This document shows, one piece after another, positions 10,680 to 22,639 of a stretch of DNA of 64,000 nucleotides. The translations under genes and the position numbers were made by a program. This DNA comes from Calliopum simillimum (taxonomy: Eukaryota; Arthropoda; Insecta; Diptera; Lauxaniidae). The stretch is from assembly GCA_951812925.1 (NCBI GenBank), contig OX638369.1, positions 51,951,061-52,015,060 of the forward strand, read 5' to 3'. Under the pieces are notes generated by a model. That model made no database searches. It saw only the letters and a list, made by a program, of their open reading frames with translations, and was not told where the DNA came from. Each line of letters opens with the position of its first letter. Position 1 is the first letter of the stretch.

Positions 10680-11548
10680 TCCACTTCAAAAATGGATCGA
10701 TTTTGTTGCGTGTTACAGATAGAGATTCGGTCTTTGAAACTTTTCTCTGTTAACTCGTGTGGCACCCATGCACTGAGTTTTTTTTTGTATCCGGCCTTAT
10801 TTAAACAGTTTTTTGTGCAATGTTCAGCTCTCTGCAATTGAAACAGTGCTTACATGGCGGTTGGCCTTAACGATTTCCACAATTTTATCAACATTTTTGA
10901 CAATTGTTCTTCCGGAGCGTGGTTCATCTTTAACCTCAAAATTATCGGAATGGAATCAACGAAACCGAAATTGCGCATGGTTGGCTGTTACAGTATCAGG
11001 ACCGCAAGCACTATTCACATTTTCAGCCGCCTGACTTGCATTTTTGCCTTTATCGAAGAAAAACTGTAAAATGTAGCGTATTTTCTCTTGGCAAGGGTTC
11101 ATTTTTTGAGACGTCCACAAACCAAATTAAATCAATCAATTGCAAAACTGTCAAATAAACTTTTATAGTACTAACTGTCATCTTTACAACGACGTCTGCT
11201 GCAAAGCAATGAAACAAAAATCAAGCCAGATACAGAGTACTTAAGCCATCTATTGAGAAAATAATGGAATACTTCTTACTACACCTGATACATTAAAGTT
11301 GCCATAATAAACGTAATAAAAATGACAAATCATCTTTAAATTATATTTTAATTTTCCAAACCAAATTTTACATTATCTAAAAATATCAACGGTAAAGGCG
11401 TAATACCATAAAAGCTTTCTGCACGACAAAAACATATAGTACAAATATCATTATTGTGATCCAAGTGCGCAGGATTGGCTATTGGGAGGAGTTTCATATA
11501 AAAAAACGAGTGAACACTATACTAAACACTTAATTTGTAGCATCATAT

Positions 11549-12197
11549 CGATACATCCAACGTAAAAGTTTGTAACTCAAGTTAGCAACATTTTACTGGA
11601 CAATGATTTTCGAAATCTGCGTATTAGACTCTATCATGTGTCAAATTTTGGTAGCTCTAGCTTAAAATTTGAAAGGCTGGGAGCAATTCTTGAAGTTACA
11701 ACCTAAGTATATTTTAGTGAGGTCTCCATGCAAAAACTTGGCAACTTAAGCTAATAACTTATTCACGGGACAAAAATAACAAATTGCGTTGTTAACTTAA
11801 ATTACAAAGTTATTAGTTAATTTTTCTTTAAAAATCAGTGGTTGTAAGTCCTACATACCAACGTAATGTCCGTAAAATATTTTTAATGCTAGTTGGCAAG
11901 TTAAGTTACCAACTTTCTTCATGGAACTGAAAGAGAACATTAGTTGGTAACTAGAGTTACAACTCATATGTATTCATTTTATCCAAATTATAAGTTAAAA
12001 TTGTTAATGTCTCTGTAAATCAATTTGGAATAGTGGCAACGATTTAATAGTGGAAAAACCTTTATTTTGTCTAAAGATTTCAAAATTATTTATTTAATTT
12101 TTGTTTTTGGTTTCTTGTTTTAACGAAAACAATACAAAAGTGCTCATAACTAAAAACTACTATTTTCGAGTTACCAATTTTTACGTTGGACGTATCG
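11549..12197. mobile_element. 649-bp MITE-like element with CGATAC termini
   Basis: The ends CGATACATCCAACGTAAAAG and its inverted complement pair over about 33 bp and are flanked by ATAT on both sides (11545-11548, 12198-12201). The interior has many copies of AGTTACAAC/GTTACCAAC-type motifs. Confidence 0.65.
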
Positions 12198-12479
12198 ATA
12201 TATAGGTAAAATATCTTGCTGAAGGGCTTGAACCTCCAAAACAATTCGCTCCATCACGTCTAGTTTTTAACAATTCGTGTTTGAAATTTTGGAAAAATAA
12301 TTCAATTCCTCGTATTTCAGAAAAATTGTTTGGATTTTATAATTTAACTAGCTGTTTTACCCGGCGTTGCACGGGTTTTCATAAAAAGCCAGGCACTAAA
12401 AAGCTAATTACGAAAACTTTTTTATTTTTTAAAGCAATGTGCCACAAACAGATGCTCCGATATATTTATTTTATCGGCA

Positions 12480-13210
12480 AAATTCCAAAAGTATGGCAAA
12501 ATATTAAAATATACATTGAAGAAATCGGTAAGAGTCCAAGTTTATGGAAAAATGTCCAAAATATCGGTAAATGTCCAAAAGTATCGAAATACACCGAAGA
12601 AATCGGTAAAAGCCCAAATGTATCGAAAAACATTTAAAATATCGGCAAAAGTCAAAAAGTATAGAAGAACATCTAAAGTATAGGTAAAAGTCCAAATATA
12701 ACGAAAACATCCAAAATATAGGTAAAAGTCCAAAAGTTTCGAAAAATATTGAAAAGCATTTAAAATATCGGTAAAGGTCCAAAAATGTCGAAAAACATCC
12801 TACATATCGGTAAAAGCCCAAAATTATTGAAAAACATTGAAGAAATCGGTGAAAGTTCAAATACATAAATCGAAAAATATTCAATGTATCGAAAAGGGTC
12901 TAAAAGTTTCGGAAAATATTGAAACACAACAAATTGGTAAAGTCCAAGTTTATAGAAAAACACCCAAAATGTCGCAAAAAATTCCAAAAAAGTCGAAAAA
13001 CATCCTACATATCGGTAAAAGTTCGAAAGTTTTGAAAAATATTGAAACACATAGAAGAAATCGGCAAAAGTCTAAGTTTATTGAAAAACATCCAAAATAT
13101 CGGTAAAATTACAAAAAAGAATTTGAAAAACATCCTATATATCGGTAAAAGCCCAAAAGTTTTGAAAAATATTGAAACACATTGAAGAAATCGGTGAAAG
13201 TCTAAAAAAA
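12480..13210 (+). repeat. Minisatellite with unit near 38-40 bp (ATCGGTAAAAGTCC...)
   Basis: Degenerate units built from ATCGGTAAAAGTCCAAAAG and TATCGAAAAACATCCAAAAT. The same repeat continues at 14400-14590 and in copy 2 at 54150-54730. Long ORFs on both strands here follow from the repeat and are not genes. Confidence 0.8.
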
Positions 13211-13799
13211 AACGGCAGGTGGCACTCGGGGAGTGGCCGATGATATTGGAAGCTATTGCTTATTATAGTTAAAACTTATAATAAATTGATATTTTAAAAT
13301 TTGTTTATTATTAAGTAAGAGGTAAAATGTTGAACTGGAGTATTAAAAAAGCGAGCTTAAATACAAAAATATTTTTATTGCATTATTTTACATTATTATT
13401 TATAATATATGATTATTCTTCCGAAACTTCAGTAATTATCAGTAATATCATCTTCCCCTTACGCGAACTTAAATATATATATATACATATGAGTTTGTAT
13501 GTATGTATACATGGCATGGTAGCAGTTATATGGTATACGTATAAACCACGAGGTATAACCTATATTCATAATTTAAAAAAACATTTTATATTTTTACTTA
13601 CCTTGATATATTATTTTGGAACTCTATTCCTGCTGCTACTTCAATTGTTTCCGAATCGTTGACATTGCCGATTTTTCTAACAGAAGCATCCTGAGATACC
13701 CAACTTTGAGTTCTTTTATTCATTTTTGTTTATTAATTTTTTTTTCCATTTCAAAAAGCAGAAACACGTTTATATCAACTGTGTATATACTATACATAT

Positions 13800-13991
13800 A
13801 TATGTACACCATGTGCTATCGAAAATAAAAATAAGTGGGAGAGAGAGAGAGAGAGAGAGAGCCCGAGCTGTCGCGCTCATAGGAGAGTCTGTATGTGAAA
13901 TGTATATACCTATATATATGAGCGCCCCTCTTGCGTTTGAAAAATTCAAAAAGCAGAAACACTTTTATATCAACTGATGTGTATATACTAC

Positions 13992-14029
<38 letters not shown>

Positions 14030-14170
14030 ATGTGCGCTCGAAAATAAATAAGTGAGAAAGAGAGAGAGAGAGAGAGAACCCGCGCGAGCTGGCGCGCGGA
14101 CATAAGAGATATCCATATGTGAAATGTATATATCTATATATATGAGCGCCCCTCTTACGTTCGAAAAATA

Positions 14171-14207
<37 letters not shown>

Positions 14208-14330
14208 ATGAGCTGGTGCGCGCAATGTTTATAAACATATATATATGTATACATACATATATACTGTATACTGTACTTTGTATACAGTACGTCTCTATTT
14301 TTATATGTGTGACGCATTTTCGTTGCAAAC
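13800..14330. repeat. GA and TA microsatellite block, tandemly repeated
   Basis: Three runs of GA (about 13840, 14058 and 14174) and TA runs (about 13995, 14140, 14236) sit in longer units that also share GAGCGCCCCTCTT and a GCGCGAGCTGGCGCG-like stretch. This segment is absent from copy 2 of the host element. Confidence 0.8.
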
Positions 14331-14947
14331 ATCCGTTACACTTTTTCGTTGCATGTTTTCGCTGTTCAGACTCTGCCTCTCAAAACGTCCGATAAGGAAG
14401 CATTAGCTTCCAACAAAACATCCAATATATCGAAACAAAATCAAAAGTTTCGAAAAATAGTGAAATATGTACAATCGGTCAAAGTCTAAGTGTTTCGAAA
14501 AACATCCAAAATATCGAAAAAATTCAAAAAGAATTGAAAAATATTGAAAAACATGTAAAACATAGTTAAAAGTCCAAAAATATTGAATATACATATTGAG
14601 TTGGCATCACTGACGAAATCACTCTCATTTTTGCTCTCATCAACAACACAACATCAAGAATAAAAAAAAAAAACAATAAATGAAAGAGACGGAAAAGACA
14701 ACAATAGCACATAACTCATGGCGCAGCAAGCTATAGCGACTGAAATGCAAACGATCATTTTTATGCAAGCATTGATTTTTTTTTTCAACAACTTCATACT
14801 AAAAAAAAAAAAGGTTTATATTATAAAAACCAAAAAAATAAGTATACATTCCCATTCCTTTTTACCCGTAGAACGTTTTAAAAAAAAAATTATTAAAATC
14901 GTTTCGGTATATTTTGCACCAAATCGTTACATAGGGTTTTCATATAA

Positions 14948-16675
14948 GGGTCATTTCATCTCAAATCGTCCAGGCACAATTTTTTTTTTGTACATTATTT
15001 TTTTAATTGTTTCTACATTGAAATCGATGAGACACGTATTTTTTCCTTTTGCTTGATTTTGAGTTCTTTCGTCGTGGGGAATTTTTTAAAATTCGTCTAC
15101 AAACTCGATTTTGCGCTATTGTCGCATGCTAATTTTCACGGAAAATGTGATAACTTTGCGAAAAAACGTCCGATCTTCGTAATTTTTGGTATGTTTGTAG
15201 CTAAAAGATTCTTCTAAAAGAAAAAAATATGATACAGGGTATATTTCAAAAAATAATTTTTATATCGTCATTTGAAAAAAAAAATCTAAAAATTTTTGAC
15301 TCGAAAAATTTCCAATTGCATCAGTTTTTTTTTTCTTCATATTTTTTTTTTTAAATAGCCATACATACAAACAATGTTATGTAACAGCCTCTATTAGCCC
15401 ATATTCGTTGTTTGGGAATTATGATTTTTTTAAAAAACAGTCCCAATTATTTAGTAATTTTGGGCTTCATTCATGATATATGTTATCATTTAGTCAAAAG
15501 TAGCTCAATCGTTATGATATTTTGTCTGTCAACAGTCAAAAGTCCGTTCTAGAAGAAAGAATCATGAAGTGTAGTGCATTTTTGGATATTTTTTTTATAA
15601 CCGTCTTTAAAATAGAAAAAAAATCAAATGACTTTAAGCCCAAAAATTTTAGCATTGCTACGATTTGTCCATTCTTTATTACTGTTTTTGTACATCAATT
15701 TGTAAGTAGACAATTTTCAGAAGCATACTCCAAATGTGGCTGTCAAATTACTTGAAGCTCGAGACGTACAAAAGTTCAGAAAGACCAAAAAGACCCAATG
15801 GAACAATGTTGCAGCAATAATCAAATTACTCGAATAAATGTACCTACTTGCATGGAGTTTGAAAAATAATGTTGAATAAAAAACGAAATTAAGGTATGAA
15901 TAAAGCTTCTGAAAATTGTGTACTTACAAATTGATATACAAAAACAGTAATAAAGAATGGAAAAATCGTAGCAATGCTAAAATTTTTGGGCTAAAAGTCA
16001 TTTGATTTTTTTTCTATTTTAAGGACGGTTATAAAAAAAATATCCAAAAATGTACTACACTTCATGATTTTTTCTTCTAGAACGGACCTTTGACTGTTGA
16101 CAGACAAAATATCATAACGATTGAGCTACTTTTGACTAAATGATAACATATATCATGAATGAAGCACAAAATTACTAAATAATTGGGACTGTTTTTTTAA
16201 AAAATCATAATTCCCAAACAACGAATTTGGGCTAATAGAGGCTGTTACATAATATTGTTTATATGTATGGCTATTTAAAAAAAAAATATGAAGAAAAAAA
16301 AAACTGATGCAATTGGAAATTTTTCAAGTCAAAAATTTTTTGATTTTTCAAATGACGATATAAAAATTATTTTTTGAAATATACCCTGTGTCATATTTTT
16401 TTCTTTTAGAGGAACCTTTTAGCTACAAACATACCAAAAATTACGAAGATCGGACGTTTTTTCGCAAAGTTATCACATTTTCCGTGAAAATTGACATGCG
16501 ACAATAGCGCAAAATCGAGTTTGTAGACGAATTTTAAAAAATTCCCCACGACGAAAGAACTCAAAATCAAGCAAAAGGAAAAAATACGTGTCTTATCGAT
16601 TTCAATGTAGAAACAATTAAAAACATAATGTGCAAAAAAAAAATTCTGCCTGGACGATTTGAGATGAAATGACCC
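14948..16675. mobile_element. 1.73-kb foldback element with ATAA TSD
   Basis: Arms of about 775 bp (14948-15725, 15903-16675) start GGGTCATTTCATCTCAAATC and end with its complement; the loop is about 178 bp. ATAA flanks both sides (14944-14947, 16676-16679), and the related copy at 55240-55260 shows the unfilled site CATATAAGCAATT. No coding capacity. Confidence 0.85.
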
Positions 16676-16713
16676 ATAAGCAATTTTATATAAATAGTAT
16701 AGATTATAATTTG

Positions 16714-18600
16714 TTTTTTGGGCAAGCCCAAAAAAACACCCCTGCCAGAAAATTTGCAAAACAGCGCTATAGCTATAAGTCACGTGCTGCACGAAAATGA
16801 AAATGGGTTAAGAAAATGACACATGTCAATAGTAGTCCAACAACATACACACCCCACAGCTATTACAAACAAAATGCAGATACCTCTCTAAAAGAGAGTA
16901 TCTTTACAACAGAAAGAGTTACCCCAAAAAAATGCCTTCACAGACAACCTTGACAAAATCCATATGACTTGAATGGTTTTGAAATTTTTTGTTAATTTCA
17001 TTTGAAATTCATTGAATTTCTCATCCCTTTTAAAAAGAAACGTGCCAGTACTATTTCCTCGCTATGGAGCTGTCTCAATTCAGTTCAATACATTCGGTAA
17101 GCCAAGTGTCACTTGAAATGGGGGATTTAATTCTAATTGCTATAATTGTTGGTGTAGCTGTGTTATGTAAATAGCTTAACAAAATTTTTTTCATTTTCCT
17201 ATTTTGGGTTTCTGTCAATTTAACCCTTACACGAAAAATATAAATGTCAATTGCAGTGCATACTTTTAGGATTTAGCTACTGCAAATTGAAGTGGATAAA
17301 TTTTTCAACTCAAGTGTTAAATTTAATGGTGAGGAAAATAATTGGAATTTATTTTTTCTTTTGGGCAGGCATTTAAATTCGAGAAAATTTCTATATAAAG
17401 AAAAATCTTGCAGGAAATTAAAAAAAAAATTTAAATTCGAATGGTTAGTTTTAATACTCGTATAAAACGTAACATTTGCTATAAGCGTCTTCTTGAAATT
17501 CCTAAATTTTGTCACTTAAAAGTGACTCTTTAAAAATTTAGTTTCTTACAACTACGCGTTCAATTTTCACTATCACTGACGGCAGGCAGTGAATTCCGTT
17601 TCGGGGCATTTTTGCACAGCCATTAAAATTTTTGCCATTACGCTTTCACGCGTTTGTTACTGCGGCGCGGCTATTGCTTCCGCCTCCACTGATTCTGATG
17701 GCACTCTTAGCAAGTGCGAATGGCGCATTTTGCTTTCGGCAAAAAATTCTATTTATAATATATGTTTTTGTTCCAAATTGCTGGCACCACATCCCCCATT
17801 GCACTAGAATTCCTTTCACACTCGTTCTAACTCACTCAGAACAGTTGGCCGACAACAATTTAGCAATTCAAATTTGGTGTTTAAACAAAATTCAACTATT
17901 CAACTTTTAACTGATGAACAACCAATTTTACGCTATGAATTCTCATTTACAAGAGTGGACCTTATGTTTCAAAATTTTTTTTTAATTAATTGGATATCAT
18001 GTGGTCAAAATTTTTTAACTTTTTCTTGTCAAGAAAAATTTATATGAAACAATGTAATTTTTACACCAAAAGCCTCAAAATTACGCTGCTCATAGTGTCA
18101 TAAAAAAAATATTTCGAAAAGCGCTCCTCAACAGAATCAGCATAGAGTTTAAATCGAATATCTGAAAGCAAAAAGCAGAATCAATCGATTGTGGGTGAAA
18201 CAAATAAGCACCTCCGAGGCATTTTAGAATTTATACTTAGCATATACTTCGTAACATTATCTGGGAGAGAATGTGGGGTAATCTTTAATGGATGTCTCAA
18301 AAAATTCAGTCGATTCGTATACCTGGTTGTCCGACTCCGTACGAATTTCATATCAGACTCCTTTCTAAAGTACACAAAAAAAAAAATGTTAGCTCTCTGT
18401 ATCTGCTTTTTGACTTTGTTAAATTTTTGCAAATGGCGCCGACCTTTCTCCTTTTCCAATTGTGTCGGATGGACGACTTTTAAGGACATCAAATCTAAGG
18501 TAGCTTTTCCACTTTCAATTTTATGCCTCGATATATGCAGTTAGTGGTGGGTTTTGCAGCTAGTAGGCTGGTTTGCGGTTATAAACAACCGTGTCTTGGT
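16714..18600. other. Mostly unique intergenic DNA
   Basis: No confirmed gene. Includes the 36-codon ORF at 17064 and a GC-richer stretch at 17570-17840 containing overlapping short ORFs without family resemblance. No clear repeat recognised. Confidence 0.4.
17064..17174 (+). CDS. Possible 36-residue single-pass membrane microprotein (weak)
   Basis: A short ORF opens MELSQFSSIHSVSQ and ends in a hydrophobic helix, GDLILIAIIVGVAVLCK, directly before the stop, so it would be tail-anchored. It lies in otherwise non-repetitive DNA. The same stretch contains an initiator-like TCAGTT (17080) and a donor-like CGGTAAGC (17095), so the sequence could equally be a non-coding first exon. No homologue is recognised. 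An ORF of this length arises easily by chance in AT-rich DNA. Confidence 0.2.
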   Translation: MELSQFSSIHSVSQVSLEMGDLILIAIIVGVAVLCK

Positions 18601-19155
18601 TTAAAGCACCAAAAGTAGCAAAAAATCTTGTTTTTTTAATATGCGCATAGATTTAATGAATGCCAATATGACTCTTGGGGATAAGTTGCCCAACTCAGAT
18701 GTAAAAAGGTACGCGATTGAAAAGTAACGAAGTCTATGTCTTGCTAGATTGTCGCAGTGACATAGAATATGCTTTGCCGTTTCCGCTTATTCACTATAAA
18801 TTATACAGAGTTAATCCTGGACTAATCTCATGTTGGAGAGATGCTTCGTTGCTTCACAGTGTTGCGTAAGAAATCCTCTTGTAGGCCGTATAGGGAAGAT
18901 ACCCGGTTCAGCATAAGTAACAGTTTTGTTCTTTCTTTGGAAACTCTAGTCTCAGTCTTTTTGAACTTTTCTGTCCAGCCAATTGCTTAGGTTTTATTTA
19001 ATAAAACTCTAAGGCGGGCTGCACAATAGATTAGGACCTACAAATTGTGCTGATGACCCTTTCCTAGCGATCTGCAGTTTCATTAACTTCAATTACACTG
19101 TGTTCAGGTGTGATTAGTAGTTGAAGGCACTTCAAAACTTTTGGAGGAGTTTAAT

Positions 19156-20213
19156 AGCGTAGACAGACGACAGCGTTGATTTGAATTAAAAATGTGCTAA
19201 TGTATATGAAAATTTGACCCTGAAAGAAAGTTTCTACATTATGTAATCAGCTGATTTGTTTGTTTGTTTTTTTTTTTTTTTTGAAAGCATTTGCTCATCG
19301 CTCTTGCACACAGTGCTTTTTCCCGTCTTAATATAAAAAATTTTAATTTGGTTTTTACCTATACTTACATATTTTATATTTATCTTCCCGACAAACAAAA
19401 ACTTTTGGAAAATTACTTATTCAAGCATGTTCTGAAATCCGATTCACATCGGAAATGGAATGAAAGCAATCTTCAAGAGTCCTGTATTGCGACAAATAAG
19501 ATGGAATCGGATTTGTATTTCAAACCAATAAAATTTGCTAATGGTTCTTTTACGATTGACCGATACATTAATCTAATTTGGTGTTAATTTGGTGTTCATT
19601 CCGTTTCCGAAGTGCTTATTGAAGCAAACCTTTCGTTTGGAAATTAACTTGCTAAATGTTTGGAAATTCTTGAATTTTAATTATTCAATAATCGAAACTG
19701 AACCCTTCATAGCAAGCTTGTGAAAATCATTTGGAGCAAGCTTATTATAAATGTTTTTATACAATCTTTCCCAAATTTTTTTATTCAATATCTTCTAATT
19801 GTTTTTTTAACTTTTCAATTAACATTTTGTTAGTATTTATTAAGTTCATTAAACAACATTTTCCAAACATTTTATACAATATTTAATTAAACATAACGAA
19901 ATTTTATGTTTACTGAGAATCGAACCTATGTCTTCCAAATTATGATTCGACAATCCTATCAACTGACCTAACGTGCCAGTTATAATTCAAATGCCTTGTG
20001 TTATACTTAGCTCGATAAGCCATTGAAAAAAAAAAAAAAAAATTTTCGAATGTTTGAAACTACTTTTACTGTCAATAAACTGACTTCAAAATTGACAATC
20101 AGATGTTTTGCTTCTATCAAATTTTATTTCTGCATTAACGTTAAAATCTATGCATATTGAGATGGAGATAATGCACGAGCAAATTCGAATTAACGCTGTC
20201 GTCTGCCTATGCT
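19156..20213. mobile_element. 1.06-kb terminal-inverted-repeat element inserted in the LINE relic
   Basis: The left end AGCGTAGACAGACGACAGCG and the right end (complement AGCATAGGCAGACGACAGCG) are inverted copies. It lies exactly between the two RNase H pieces, with AT on both sides as possible target duplication. It contains a tRNA-like segment and a 98-codon ORF at 19291-19587 without recognised family. Confidence 0.7.
19912..19980 (-). repeat. tRNA-like segment
   Basis: The minus strand reads TTAGGTCAGTTGATAGGATT (box A-like) and, at tRNA spacing, ATAGGTTCGATTCTC (box B, nearly perfect GGTTCGANTC). Acceptor stem is not formed. Confidence 0.6.
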
Positions 20214-20339
20214 ATATGGCTAAAGGTGCAGCTTTAATGTCTGATAGAGCATAGATGTTTATTTCACTGCAATGGACTATAAGCGACTACTTAGAGGACA
20301 CTTTTAATATTTACCGGTTTTGGATCTGTGGGCCTAACA

Positions 20340-21780
20340 AAACTTTGTTAGGAAAATACACAAGAACAATTTTTGTTTTTTATGTTTCTTTTAACCTTTC
20401 CACTTTTTAATCTTTTCTACATAATCAACATTAGTAGATCTACAACTATTTCAGCAAATTCGAATAAAAGTCCCACCCAAATAAAACTCAACCCTCCCAG
20501 AACAAATCGCGCAACGCACCCACAAAAGTGCGAATTCGTAATTACTCTGTAGGCGGCGGCAAATATTCGTTCCATTCGTTGAATTGTGTTAAATTCATTG
20601 TAAAATTTTAAAAGCAGAGAGCCATTTATTTTTTCTATTACTACAATTTGCCTTATCGTCGCTACGTCTTTGATTTTTTTTTTTTTTTTTTGTTAAGTAC
20701 CAGACAGTATTGTGCAATAATTTCAAAGTTTTGTGATTAAAAATTTATTTAAATTACAGAAACTTTTATTTGATGTGCAAAATTTTAGCCACAGGCAATA
20801 TATTTAATAATATTTAATGTGTAAATCAACAGGAGCGAAAGAATTTCTAGTGGCCTAAGTTGATATTCGTACTATTCCCCTTCCAACGCACGCAATCTAC
20901 TAACTTTTTTCTTAAGGCATATGCATACATGAAACTCTCATGCAGCACGTGTTATATCAAATAAATATTTTGTCCCCATTGCTGTCAGCGCCAAATGCTG
21001 CATAATTATTGATGACACTTGCGCCTCCATGTTGTACAACATCATAAATCAGTTGAAATGTTGAAAAGCTGAAGGACAATCAGAGAGAGAACACAAGGAC
21101 ATTCAAATGTTAGCACATTCAAATTATTCGCATACATACATATTTATGTATGTGACGTACACGTATGGGTGTATGAGTGCATAAATATTATTGACATTAA
21201 CGGACATTTAAGTAGATTTTTCTGTGTTCCACAGCATTGATAAATGACAAAAGGTGTTGTTGTGCTGTCAAATTTATAAAAAGGATTATAAAATACATTT
21301 TTATTAGCACATACGAATGATTATTTCAAGTAAATTTTAAATTGTCAAAATATTACCATAAAAGAAAGGATTTGCAGATATGCCCTCAAGTGCATTTTCC
21401 AAAAATAATGAAATGTTATGACACAACACATCATTTGATGAACAAGAGTCCGGTGAAATAAGACTTTCTGTTCAAAAAAATTAACAAAAATAATTTTCTC
21501 AAATCATTAAAGTGCAGTCACCCAGTAACGATGTTCCAGGGTTCTGAAAGAAATAACATCCCGACTGAAAATTCGTCCATGCTTGAATCCTATTCAGATC
21601 AAGATTATCTGAAGTATGATCAGGGATGCTTATTTTCTTCATCTTTGGTATGATAAGTATAAGACACCTCTTGCTTTTGTGCTGGGGTTCAGATTTTTCT
21701 GTTTAGAACTTGATCAGAAAGTCATAGTTTGTGTTGATGAGAATCGCATAATTCTTACGAGCTAAGTAATTCTTATTAGC
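20340..21780. other. Intergenic DNA, mostly unique
   Basis: No gene recognised. It is less repetitive than its surroundings, with one T homopolymer at about 20675. Confidence 0.35.
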
Positions 21781-21854
21781 ATTTACGAAACTTTAGTAAT
21801 AATTTCTACTCGTAACCTGTTCCATTCCGTCACTGTATAGAACTTAAAACAAGC

Positions 21855-21900
21855 AGATCGAACGTTCGAGCAGCTCGTTTGTTCGAACGTTCGTAGCTTG
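21855..21900. repeat. GAACGTTC palindrome cluster
   Basis: CGAACGTTCGAGCAGCTCG and a second TTCGAACGTTCG are self-complementary and lie side by side. Similar GAGCGCTCGAAC and TTCGAGCGAAC motifs return at 22405-22500, suggesting ends of one larger element, but the arms cannot be aligned throughout. Confidence 0.35.
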
Positions 21901-22083
21901 CAACATGTTTGCCAACTGCTTCGCTCTTGTTGCATGTTGTTGTACACAACGTAACAACCAACACATTGGTTTGCTTGTATCATACAAGTTGTGTGCGGAT
22001 CCAGATTTAAGCTTATTGTTGGCCTTGGTTAGATATGGAAAAGGTATTAGGAAACGATTCCATACATTTATGGAAACGTTATT

Positions 22084-22297
22084 TTAAAAAATCCAACATA
22101 TATTTTTAGGGTTGCCACCTGGTTATTTTCTGAAATTTTGTTAAAATCGTACGCAACCCTGAAGTTTTTGTGCAATTTTTAAAAAGTTTTTCTGAGCGTT
22201 TCTTAAACAAAAGAATTTTGTCAAAATGTATGATTTTAATAAAATTTCTGAAAATAACCAGGTGGACCACCCAAAATATATGTTAGGTTTTTGAAAA
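22084..22297. mobile_element. Short foldback of the GGTTGCCACCTGGTT family
   Basis: The left arm (22084-22140) and right arm (22236-22297) are inverted copies with GTTGCCACCTGGTTATTTTC at the core. Several relatives lie in 29630-30395. Confidence 0.65.
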
Positions 22298-22639
22298 GAA
22301 CGTTTCTCAAAGTATTCCATAACAAAAAAAAAATATTTCCTGTGGCGGCCTCTCTTGGTCAATCTGTTAATCCAGCCTTGGTTGTTTGCAACAAATTGGA
22401 ATTGAGCGCTCGAACAATACATACAACAACAATACAACAGAAATTTCTGTTGAAATTGCTCGAACTGCGAGTTGGTTCGAGCGAACTACGTTCGTTGCAC
22501 AGCCCTAAAAAATGGAGTGAAATTTGAATTTCAGTAGCTTCACTTAATCGGTTATTACTCCAATATTTAACCATAAATATTCTGCAAATATACTTGAATA
22601 TCTTGTCAAAGGTGAGGTTCATGTGCCCCAAATAAGAGA

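Larger units (their letters stand above)
9635..11102 (-). pseudogene. Mariner transposase relic (irritans-like), split by a nested element
   Basis: Reading the minus strand, the N-terminal helix-turn-helix half starts at the ATG at 11100-11102 and shows FHSDNFEVKDEPRSGRTIV, then LNKAGYKKKLSAWVPHELTE. After an inserted element (10119-10679) the catalytic half continues with REITGNEKWITYDNIK and ARKALLCFWWDWQGIIY. It ends with NRLLQFFVRKDQGFYERGIM near 9720, the usual C terminus, and a stop at 9635. Several stops and frameshifts make it inactive. Terminal inverted repeats were not found. Confidence 0.88.
12346..16703 (+). mobile_element. Large non-autonomous element with 9-bp TSD (ACTAGCTGT...TAGTATAGA family), copy 1
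   Basis: Flanked by a perfect TTATAATTT duplication (12337-12345 and 16704-16712). It starts AACTAGCTGTTTTACCCGG and ends TTATATAAATAGTATAGA. The interior holds a degenerate minisatellite (12480-13210 and 14400-14590), a GA/TA microsatellite block (13800-14330), a conserved block (14610-14900) shared with the copy at 53993, and a nested foldback (14948-16675). No long ORF. Variable TSD length (9 here, about 6 in copy 2) and unlike ends favour a retroposon-type mechanism, but the class is not proven. Confidence 0.75.
18630..20335 (-). pseudogene. LINE relic: RNase H domain and C-terminal zinc-knuckle tail, interrupted
   Basis: On the minus strand, 20215-20335 gives an RNase H-like piece (INIYALSDIKAAPLAI, equivalent to the ...SDSKAALLA motif). 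The domain resumes at about 19150 with EHSVIEVNETAD (the usual GHxGIxGNExAD motif) and ARKGSSAQFVGPNLLCSPP. It then gives ETAKHILCHCDNLARHRLRY near 18750, the typical C-terminal Cys/His tail of R1/LOA/I-type LINEs, and ends around 18635. Stops and frameshifts are frequent. The frame is split by the element at 19156-20213. Confidence 0.8.

Noticed and set aside
12281..13106. Long ORFs on both strands rich in Lys or in Phe/Tyr
   Set aside because: They are translations of the ATCGGTAAAAGTCC minisatellite.
13726..14332. ORFs with Ser-Leu and Tyr-Ile runs
   Set aside because: Translations of GA and TA microsatellites.
12346..16703. Element as a terminal-inverted-repeat DNA transposon
   Set aside because: Its two ends are not inverted copies of each other and TSD length differs between copies.
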